The notes below the pieces were generated by a model that saw nothing but the letters and a program-made list of their open reading frames with translations, was not told the origin of the DNA and searched no databases. From Botryosphaeria dothidea (lineage: Eukaryota > Ascomycota > Dothideomycetes > Botryosphaeriales > Botryosphaeriaceae): a stretch of DNA of 64,000 nt. This document shows, piece after piece, positions 56,095-64,000 of this stretch (positions are counted from its first letter, which is position 1; every line of letters starts with the position of its first letter). The stretch lies in contig WWBZ02000007.1 in the NCBI GenBank assembly GCA_011503125.2, positions 62,001-126,000 on the forward strand, read 5' to 3'. The position numbers and the translations under genes are program-made.

Positions 56095-58091
56095 ATGCCA
56101 CGCTCGCTTTCACTTCCCGTCTGCTCCCTTTTGGGAAAGATCGTTGCTTTTGCAACTGTTGCATCTGCTGTCGTTGTGACTGAGCCAGTCAACGGCAAGA
56201 CGTATGATTATGTCATTGTTGGAGGAGGCCTGAGTGGCCTGGTTGCCGCCAACCGCCTGAGTGAGGATTCCAAGGGTAAGTCTATGCTACAGTGACTGAA
56301 GTCGAGCCATCCGTTGAGACATTTGCAGTGTCCGTTCTTGTGGTGGAATATGGTCCCATCGACAGAAGCAACAAGACTCTGGTGCCCTACTATGCTACAT
56401 CTACCAACACTGCGGGCATGTTCAACATCACCTCGGCCCCTGAGCCTTACATGGGTAATGCGACGTTTGCCATCATGGCCGGTTCTGTTGCTGGAGGTGG
56501 TTCGACTGTCAACGGTATGGTTTGTGGTAGGGCGTCCGCCGCGGATTACGACTCGTGGGAGCAGTTGGGTAATGCTGGATGGGGCTGGAGCGGACTGCTT
56601 CCCTACTTCAAAAAGGTAATTGCTCTGTTCACTCCACTAGTGTGGGACATGCTCTAACCTGACAGGCTACAACTCTGGATATCCCATCCGCAGAGGAGGC
56701 TGAAAAGCTCGGCTACACCTGGGACGCGTCTGTCTACGGAGATGGTCCGCTCCATGCGGGCTTCCCCGACTTCCAGTACCCAGACATGTACACCTTCTTC
56801 GAAGGTTTCGAGGAGCGTGGCCTCCACTTCCAGCATGAGCATGCTGCCGGCAATGCCACTGGAATCATCTGGTCGCCGTCTGCTCTTGACACCAAGACCA
56901 TGACCAGGTCGTCATCGCTGACTGCCTACTACGACACCGCGGCGAACCGCACTAACCTCAACCTCCTTCCGGAGCGTCAAGTGACCGAGATCATCTTCTC
57001 CTCTGACCTGACTGCGAAGGGAGTCAAGATCCTGAACCGTGCGGACAACTCTGTTTCCTCTGTCTACGCGAAGAAGGAAGTTGTGTTGGCTGCTGGTGCC
57101 GTCCACACTCCTCAGATTCTCCAGCTGAGCGGCGTCGGCCCCAAGTCTGTTCTCAAGGCTGCCGGCATCAAGACTAAGCTCGACCTTGCCTCCGTCGGCA
57201 GCAACTTCCAGGACCACCCCGTTGCCTACACCATATGGAACCGTAAGCATCTCACTCGGAACTCATGAAAACAAACACTGACCCCAAATAGTGAATAACT
57301 CCTTCCCCAACGCCAACACCCTCGGCAGCAACGCAACCTTCAACGCGGAAGCGCTCCAAGAGTATCTCACCAACCACTCCGGCCCCTACACCCGCGCCCA
57401 AGGCAACAGCGTCGCTTTCATCCCGCTGCACACCATCACCGACCAGATCTCGACCCTTGTCTCCTCCCTGACGAAGCAGGTCGCCAAGACGTACCTCCCC
57501 TCCATCTACTCTGACAGCGCCCTCCTCAAGGGCTTCCAAGCCCAGCGCGACATCCTGGCCAAGCAGTTCGCCGCCGGCAGCGTCGCGGCGATCGAGTTCC
57601 CCTTCTCCGGCGCCGGCTTCGTGCCCAACGCGGTGCAGAAGCCGCTCTCGCGCGGCACCGTCCACCTCAACGCGAGCAACCCGACCGGCAGCCCCGTCGT
57701 CTCGCACGGCGCGCTGCAGAACCCCTTCGACCGCGCGCAGCTCTTCGCCGCCGTGCAGTGGACGCGCGGCTTCTTCAACTCGAGCGCGCTCGCGGCGCTG
57801 ACGCCGGCCGAGACGGCGCCGGGCGCGGCCGCCAGCACCGAGGATGCCTTCTTCGCGGCGATGGCGGCCGCGGGGCTGCTGAGCCCGACGTTCGCGCATC
57901 CCAGCGGCAGCTGCCCGATGATGCCGAAGAAGGCGGGCGGGTGCGTCGGCGCGGATCTGCTGGTGTACGGCACCAAGAAGCTGAGCGTCATTGATGCGTC
58001 CATCATGCCCATCATCCCGGCCAACCACCTGCAGGCGTCCGTGTACGCCGTTGCGGAGAAGGCGGCGGATCTGATCAAGGCGAGGGCTTAG
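56095..58091 (+). CDS. Secreted GMC oxidoreductase (FAD alcohol/sugar oxidase family)
   Basis: Flavoenzymes of this family oxidise alcohols or carbohydrates, passing electrons to oxygen or a quinone. Exons 56095-56275, 56329-56615, 56666-57242 and 57292-58091 give 614 residues. The N-terminal signal (LLGKIVAFATVASAVVV) precedes the FAD motif YDYVIVGGGLSGLVAANRL. VVEYGP stands where most have E-A-G. The GMC signature 1 region is AGSVAGGGSTVNGMV; signature 2 is GAVHTPQILQLSGVGP. The catalytic His is in HPSGSCPM (about 57895) and the second in PANHLQASVYA (about 58020). N-glycosylation sites are frequent. The last exon is strongly GC-biased at third positions, so the minus strand is open too. 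It is probably extracellular. Neighbours do not reveal its substrate. Confidence 0.88.
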
Positions 58092-59500
58092 GCCGGTAAT
58101 CTGTAATCCGAAAAAAAAAAAACAAAAAAAAACCAATGTACTTCTTGTAGATACTAGCGAAGACAATTTGATTTATCCGAGATGTTCAGTCATGGTTGGA
58201 TGCATTTCCACGTGTTGCTAGGGTGAACAACTATCTGCGCGGAGTGCGCTGTCAACACTTGAAGGAACAGGGGTAAGAGCGGGTGGTGAAATCCTATTGA
58301 ACGCCCCGTTTTGATAGACTGACTGGGATGTAGTCAAGCAATGAGCGTGGGTGTAATTCGCTTAACGAGAATGTTCCCCCAGCCGAGAAGAGGTAGAGAT
58401 ACATATGATTGCGTTTGATATGATTACTCTTCGAAAACAATGGAATGATAGGGGAGTCGCATTGTCAACGTGGGGTGTACAGCATCCCATCGGTTATCAT
58501 GCGGCCGTAATACGAGCCAACCCAAGCGTCCGGAAATCTTCAAGGGGCACCAGTCAGCTGGAGGAGGCACGGGCTGCGGCGTAGCGGAGTTGACAGAAGC
58601 TTGGCATGCGTCTCCAGGGTAGCCGATTGCTTGGCTCAAGGTTGTTTGGACGCGCTCGTTGTTGATTGCCAGAAAGACAGGGTTCGTCACTGCTCTTCTG
58701 TTGCTCTGAAGACTGATCGTATGCCTCGTGTTTGCCTCGATGGTGTTTTGCTTCAGCTTATACAGAGTTGCAGTATCAGAGCGCATGTTGTTGCACGCCG
58801 GTGGGATGTCAGTAAATGCACAGCGGGAAATGATCAATGGGCGTTGGTAGTGTCGGCTACCTGGAAACGTTCTTCAAACGGGGCAATGCAATGCGCCATG
58901 CGGGGTTGGACGAGCATTGAAATGCACGATGCCGCGCCATTCCGTCGCCATGATTCAAGCGGCGTGGTCCGTCGACGCCACCATGGCTTCAGCCGGCGGA
59001 GCGTTGGGCCAGAAGGCCAGAGACCAATAGTCTTGGCATTCCGTTCCGGTTGGTGCGTGCCTGAATCGATCTCTCGCCCCGGTCCGTTGTGTGGATCTCT
59101 TGGTTGGGCTCCGGTGGGATGTCGAGCGGGTGTTTCATGTATTTAGCTTTGCCGACCATTTGACAGCTGCCGTTTAGGGTAGGTGGGCCGTGACATGCCG
59201 CCAGAATTCAACCCAATAACGGGAGCCAAGTCATGAAATGGTTGTGCAGCTTGGTCCTGCGGTGTCTACCATGTTCGCGTTGTTGTGCGCTACAAAAGGA
59301 CCCCAATGGTCACGAAGACAGAAATACCCCTCCTATTTGCCACTGAAACCACGCATTCTCTCAATCCGTTGAAAAACCGAAGTTACTGTTGAGCCATATT
59401 GAAACGAATGATAATAATCAGACAATCTAGGTCTTTTCTCTCTATTGCGTAGGAACAAGCAACCCTCTACAGACGGTAGGACAACGAATCACACAGCACC
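58092..59500. other. Intergenic region between convergent genes
   Basis: About 1.4 kb. The poly-A stretch at 58110-58132 follows the GMC stop. The frames at 58424-58837 and 58601-59146 overlap on opposite strands without a recognisable product. No repeat identified. Confidence 0.45.
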
Positions 59501-61369
59501 TTAGTCCCATAATATATTCAAAACCTTCTTCCAACCCTTCGCTTCCGGCTCCGGCATCTCCGGGAAGCGGTCTACATCCGCCAAAGCCTCCCGCAGGGGA
59601 ATGTCCGTCAGGGAGACAATTTTCGTCTTCTTGATGAATTTCCAGAGAAGGTAGGCAGTGATAACCAGTGGGATATCGCTTGGCGGAAAAGTCAGTATTG
59701 TAAGACCTGGGTTCAACACACACAAAGGAGGAAAGCTTACAGATAAGACGCTACGAAGGAGCTCGCTGACCAGTTGCCACGGGTGAAAACCGTAAACCCG
59801 CCAGTGAAGAGGATGACGACGCAGAAGAACAACGCAACCGGCGTCGAGTAGACTGCAAAGTGTCAGTGAGTAAGTTTTGACAGATGAGAGCCTGCTCTAC
59901 TCACCGGTCCAGCCGTTGTGCCACGGCAAGGAAGACAGAGGCAGGCCCTGTTTCTTCATGGCCAGGATCAAGCGCTGGTGGTTGATCAAGATGGTAATCC
60001 AGCTGATCAGAACACCGCAGGCCGTCAGGTTGAGGAACCAGTAGAAGACCGTCAGAGCGCTGTTGGACAGGCTCATGAAGGCGAGGAACATGAAGGCCGT
60101 CTGGAGGAGAACGCAGACGTAGGGCACGCCCCACGATGTTGTTCTCAGGAATACTCTGGGGGCTTGGCCCTTCAATGCCAAGCTGTAGAGCACACGGGTT
60201 CCTGCGAGCAGAGCCTGGTTGGACGAGGACCAGGCAGAGGTGATCACAATGGCGTTGACCACCGAGGGGATGGCCTTGATGCCAGCACTGCTTGCGGCAA
60301 TGACGAAAGGGCTCTGCGCCGCTGTGCCGGACTCATCGGAGAGGCGGGGGTCGTCGCTGGAAACCAGCATGCCGACGATGAGGACGGCCAGGATGTAGAA
60401 GATGGAGACGCGGGCAAACACTCTCTTGCAGGCGTTCGGGATCGCTCTCCTCGGATTGCGCGTCTCGGCAGCGGCCATGGCAACGCTTTCGACGCCGGCG
60501 AAGGAGAAGACGGCGTTGGTCATGACGGCCCAGTAGCCGAGAAACTTGCCCCAGCTGCCGCTGCCGACGTACTCGACGAACGGGCCGGGGTGCTTCCAGT
60601 AGCGGAAGCCGATCCTATCCACCCCTGGGATTCCACCGAGGTTGATGACCAGGCCCAGGATGATGAGGAAAATGATGAGGAGGATCTTCAGGACGGCAAA
60701 GAAGAACTCGACTTCGCCGTAGACCCGGATCAGGGAAATGCCGACGACGAAGGTCAGCACGATGATCATGATGATCCACACGGCGCTGTTGATGTCGGTC
60801 CAGAACTGGAAGAGGACGCAGATTGCCGAGATCTCGGACGGGATGGACAGCCAGTTTCCGTAGACGATGTTGTATCTGTGCAGAGGATGGTCAGCAGCGG
60901 ATCACGTGGCCGTGAGAGATCCCCCCACTTACCCAATAGCAAAGCCCAGCGCGGGATCAACGAGGAACTCGGCATGGCGGACGAAGGAACCGGTGACGGG
61001 CAGCAGCGCGGTGACTTCTCCCAGGGCGAACTGCACGGCGCACACGATCAGGCCGATGGTGGCATAGCCAAGCAAGGCGCCGAGAGGGCCGCCGGTTTGG
61101 ATGGAGCCTCCAAGACCCAGGAACAGACCGGTGCCCTGCAGAAAGCTTATTAGCCAGCCCTGTAGCCCGTCCTCTATGATAACACATACAATAGCTCCGG
61201 CCAGGGCGATCAGGCTGATGTGCCGCTGGTGCAGGCCGCGCGACAGGTCCTGCTCCTCGTTCCGGGTGACAAAGTCTCCATGGTGGTCGTCGCGCGGCGC
61301 GGCTTCTGCTGCGGCAGGCAGGTCGTGCGAGACCTCGACGGCGCCGTACTTGGTGTGGACGGCGGCCAT
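59501..61369 (-). CDS. Amino-acid permease, fungal YAT type, second copy
   Basis: Plasma-membrane amino-acid transporter. Exons 61190-61369, 60933-61135, 59905-60875, 59741-59852 and 59501-59678 give 547 residues. The first-helix motif is split by intron 61136-61189: LIALAGAI before and GTGLFLGLGGSI after. Later motifs are FALGEVTALLPVTGSFVRHA, SFAGVESVAMAAAETRNPRR, SAWSSSNQALLAGTRVLYSL and RGNWSASSFVASYLDIPL. It ends PEAKGWKKVLNILWD, a usual C-terminus of the family. The 54-bp first intron has no stop and keeps frame, so an isoform with 18 extra residues in helix 1 is possible. It differs clearly from permease 1 (36311-38068), so the two are paralogues, not a recent duplication. It is convergent with the GMC gene. 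Confidence 0.9.
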
Positions 61370-62588
61370 GCTTGACCGCGAGAACGATGGCCGATCACAC
61401 ACACTGTTGCTGACCTGGGGAGTGCAGCGGCGATTCGGTGCGGCTCAAACAAATGAAAAGGTAAGAGACGCTGTCGCCTCTCTTAAGCCGGCGCGAATGG
61501 CGTGCTTTCGCAGATAGCCGACCCGGCCCGAACAGGATTGGTGAAGACGACGTGCGTACGTACGTCGCCGACGAGTCAGCCACGGCGGTCGGCCATGGTG
61601 TTTGTCGGGTGCAGTTACTGGATTGGATGGCGTCACGGCCCTTTGTGGAGCTCGCCATTTGTCGCCTCTCCCGTATTCTGCCTAACCCCCCCGCTAAATG
61701 CCGAAAAGAAAAAATTCAGCGCTGCATGTATCTCGCGATAACGTAGCACTGTACTGGCGCTTTCGGCGCTGGAAAATAGGAAGCGTATAACAGAAAGCAA
61801 GTGCATTCGATGAGCGATGGGAAAGGTCTACGCCTCTTCTCCGGGTGTGCTTGCGGTGGAAGGCTTGAGGATCAAAGCATTGCGACCCAACTCTACGCAT
61901 CGGGCTGGCGTCAAAGCGCAGCTACGGGCCTCTCCGAGACAGCCATGTGCCCAGATCCATCCTCCAGATAGTGTTCCTGTCCCGGATTGCACGCCTTTTG
62001 CTTCTTTTGCCTCTAGTTTCCCTCCCTGCATACCCTTGCGTAATGGAAAAGATCTGGACCAGCTTGGCCGACAACCCAGTTACTGGAGGAATCGGTAGCC
62101 TGATCGCCGAGGCGGGGGTAGATGTCGTTGTCAGAGGGCTCTTGGTGAGGTACCAACGTAGAGATGTGCTGGAGCTGGAAGAGCAGTCCGATTCACCAAT
62201 GAATGGGATTTGAAAAAAAATCACACATGATGATGGGCGCGACCAGAGGGACAACCAGACGAAGGATGAAAGGAGGAGGTGGTGAGCAAGCTTTGAGTTT
62301 CGAAAGCAGGTCAGTGCGCAGAGATGCGGGGAAGAGCCTCAGCGATCAACATCTGTGGCACGGGTTCATGCCTGCGTCCAGCGCGGGAAAGAAATGGCCT
62401 GCTTTGATGCGTTTGTGTAGACCATTATCTCGAGTGCCACAATTTTCGAGGCCTCAGCTTTCTGTTCGAGTAAAGCTCTGCCCACGGAAATCACGGAGAT
62501 TTTAGCACCGCGATGGAACAATTCATGAGCAGAATCAATACGTCTACAATCATTTGCGCATAGCAGATGTCCACGAGTCTCAGACACG
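61370..62588. other. Intergenic region upstream of permease 2
   Basis: 1.2 kb. It contains ACGTACGTACGT (about 61553-61564), a perfect palindrome. A frame at 61947-62213 would give 88 residues with a hydrophobic segment (ARLLLLLPLVSLPAYP); it could be a small secreted protein but nothing else supports it. Confidence 0.35.
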
Positions 62589-63998
62589 TCATATGGCAGC
62601 ATCACGGCCGACTCCGGTACGACCAATTGCAAACTTCTCCCTCTCATCAGGCTTTAGAACCTCCTGGTCCACTGCGGCTTCCTCGTCACTCTGTTGCGCT
62701 GTAGCAAAATTGTCTGTCTCCGCAGGAACGTGATCCCTAACAACGAGCCAGGTCGGGACGACGGCCAGACCTACAACAAAGTTAATCAGTGTCTTTAGAG
62801 AGAGGGAGATGGGGAAAGCTCGATGCATGCAGAGTAGGAACTTACCAAGAAGAATCGTGTTCACAGCGAGCGGGACCCTTCCGCCCTTCCACTCTTGCGT
62901 GTTCAGCCCGAAGCTGATGGCCTGGGCAAAGCTCTCTTGGCCTCGCAAAATGCCCGAAAATCTGCTCAGCTCGGAGATGTTGTCACACTTGGTGGCGAGC
63001 AGGTAATAGAGCCAGTTCTGCAGGGCTTGACGCGCAAAATCCCACAGCAGCAGGACGAAAAACCCCTCGACGAAACCCTTGTCCTCCCAGTCGTACGCCG
63101 GGGGATTTGCCGTATACTTTTCCTGGATGACCCAGCCGTAGACCCACGCGATGATGTGCACGACGACAACGTAGTAGAAGCCGACGTTGATGCGCTTCTT
63201 GACGCTGAAGCCCTTGTAGTCAAGTAGAGTGCTCATGATCTGGGAAGAGAGGAGGGTGCCGAAATTGGAGACGAAGCCGATCAAGGCGCGCGCGCGCACG
63301 CCGAAGTAGTAAGTCTGGAAGTTTCCACTGTACTGGTTGAAGTAAGCCGCCCAAAATACAGGCAGCAGGAAGAGAATATCCTTCCGTTTGCTTGCTTGCC
63401 ACAACGCCTTCAGCTCAGCCTTGAAGCTCTTCTCCGCGCGAATGATGACCTTGCTGCCATCGCCGCGGATCACCTTCTCAGGCGGCGACAGCAGCAGCGC
63501 CAGTGGCACGCTCAAGCACTGCAGCGCCACGAACACGAGGTACGTCTGGGAAGCCACCTTGCCCTTCTTTTTCGCGTTGGCGTCGTGGTTCATGGCCAGC
63601 ACGATGAGTCCTCCCAGCAGCGGCCCACCCGTCCGGAACCACAGCCAGATGTTCATGTACCTCCCGCGCTTGCCGGGCTCCGGGTAGCCCAGCGCCACGG
63701 CGCCCTCGGACGCCCAGAACAGGCCGGCCGAGATGCCGCAGGCCGCGGCGCCGACCAGGACGAACCACACGTTGCCGAAGCGGTTGTTTGTATACAGGCC
63801 GGCCGAGTAGAGCGGATAGCCGACGGCGCCGAGCAGCAGCGTGCGCGCCAGCCCGATGCGGTTGGCGATGGGCCCGCCGAACAGGCAGAGAAAGCCCATC
63901 AGCGCGAAGACGAGCGCGTTCGCGGCGTTGACCAAGAACGGCTTCTGTGCACCGCCGGCTCCGAGAAGGTTCATGGCGTTCCAGAGCCCGGGCGCCAT
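62589..63998 (-). CDS. UNC93-like (DUF895) major-facilitator transporter, partial
   Basis: Minus strand, running past the right edge, so the N-terminus is absent. Exons 62846-63998 and 62589-62770, with intron 62771-62845. The visible part starts at APGLWNAMNLLGAGG, the family motif following helix 1, so ATG 63998 is an internal Met rather than the start. Helices follow, including ANALVFALMGFLCLFGGPIA, ACGISAGLFWASEGAVALGY (a family signature), PGKRGRYMNIWLWFRTGGPL and QNWLYYLLATKC. The hydrophilic tail ends VGRDAAI. The family includes fungal membrane proteins of unknown substrate. The frame is intact over 446 residues shown. Confidence 0.87.
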   Translation of the reverse strand: MAPGLWNAMNLLGAGGAQKPFLVNAANALVFALMGFLCLFGGPIANRIGLARTLLLGAVGYPLYSAGLYTNNRFGNVWFVLVGAAACGISAGLFWASEGAVALGYPEPGKRGRYMNIWLWFRTGGPLLGGLIVLAMNHDANAKKKGKVASQTYLVFVALQCLSVPLALLLSPPEKVIRGDGSKVIIRAEKSFKAELKALWQASKRKDILFLLPVFWAAYFNQYSGNFQTYYFGVRARALIGFVSNFGTLLSSQIMSTLLDYKGFSVKKRINVGFYYVVVVHIIAWVYGWVIQEKYTANPPAYDWEDKGFVEGFFVLLLWDFARQALQNWLYYLLATKCDNISELSRFSGILRGQESFAQAISFGLNTQEWKGGRVPLAVNTILLGKFLLCMHRAFPISLSLKTLINFVVGLAVVPTWLVVRDHVPAETDNFATAQQSDEEAAVDQEVLKPDEREKFAIGRTGVGRDAAI

Positions 63999-64000
63999 GA

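Noticed and set aside
57252..58166. 304-residue open frame on the minus strand
   Set aside because: It is antisense to the last GMC exon, kept open by GC-rich third positions; Arg/Gly/Ala-rich shadow.
59918..61153. 411-residue open frame on the plus strand
   Set aside because: It is antisense to permease 2, with acidic low-complexity composition and no motif; the minus strand has conserved transporter helices and introns.
61947..62213. 88-residue small secreted protein
   Set aside because: There is a hydrophobic stretch but no convincing start context, splicing or conserved pattern; kept only as a remark.
29374..64000. PKS, NRPS, terpene cyclase or repeated-peptide (Kex2-site) precursor gene
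   Set aside because: I looked for ketosynthase, adenylation, DDxxD/NSE and signal-plus-KR repeat patterns and found none.

Overview
The window is nuclear DNA of a filamentous ascomycete (Pezizomycotina). The evidence is short (41-123 bp) GT-AG introns, fungus-typical gene families (Zn2Cys6 regulator, HET domain, NACHT-type NTPase, rhodopsin-like membrane protein, GMC oxidoreductase, YAT-type permeases), and transposon copies packed with C-to-T and G-to-A changes. Those changes turn Gln and Trp codons into TAG/TAA, the signature of repeat-induced point mutation (RIP).

Positions 1-29.3 kb are a transposon island built by nested insertion. It holds a LINE fragment (1-2540); a mutated Ty3/gypsy remnant (about 2541-7234, minus strand) that received a miniature LTR element (3273-4257) and a solo LTR (4900-5138); a truncated copia end (7235-7927); an older copia element (pieces at 7928-8091, 13466-17043, 19004-19162 and 21884-21954); a full-length copia-A (8092-13465) inside it; and two LINE copies in opposite orientation (17044-19003 and 19163-21883). 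A second full-length copia-A (23953-29326) interrupts a flavin monooxygenase gene. Most insertions could be dated relative to each other because their target-site duplications are readable.

Positions 29.4-64 kb are gene-rich. In order: alpha/beta hydrolase (-), Zn2Cys6 regulator (+), cytochrome P450 (+), amino-acid permease (-), secreted S41-type peptidase (-), short NACHT protein (+), HET protein (+), Rieske oxygenase (+), O-methyltransferase (+), lipocalin-like protein (-), rhodopsin-like membrane protein (-), secreted GMC oxidoreductase (+), second amino-acid permease (-), and an UNC93-like transporter (-, running off the right edge).

The relic flavin monooxygenase, hydrolase, regulator, P450, permeases, Rieske oxygenase, O-methyltransferase and GMC oxidoreductase resemble the tailoring, transport and control genes of a secondary-metabolite or aromatic-catabolism locus. 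No polyketide synthase, peptide synthetase, terpene cyclase or precursor peptide is visible, so that reading is an inference. Decay is under way: the monooxygenase is dead, the P450 has a one-base frameshift, the peptidase has an in-frame TAG, and the P450 and O-methyltransferase carry transposons inside introns. The adjacent NACHT and HET genes look like a non-self-recognition pair.
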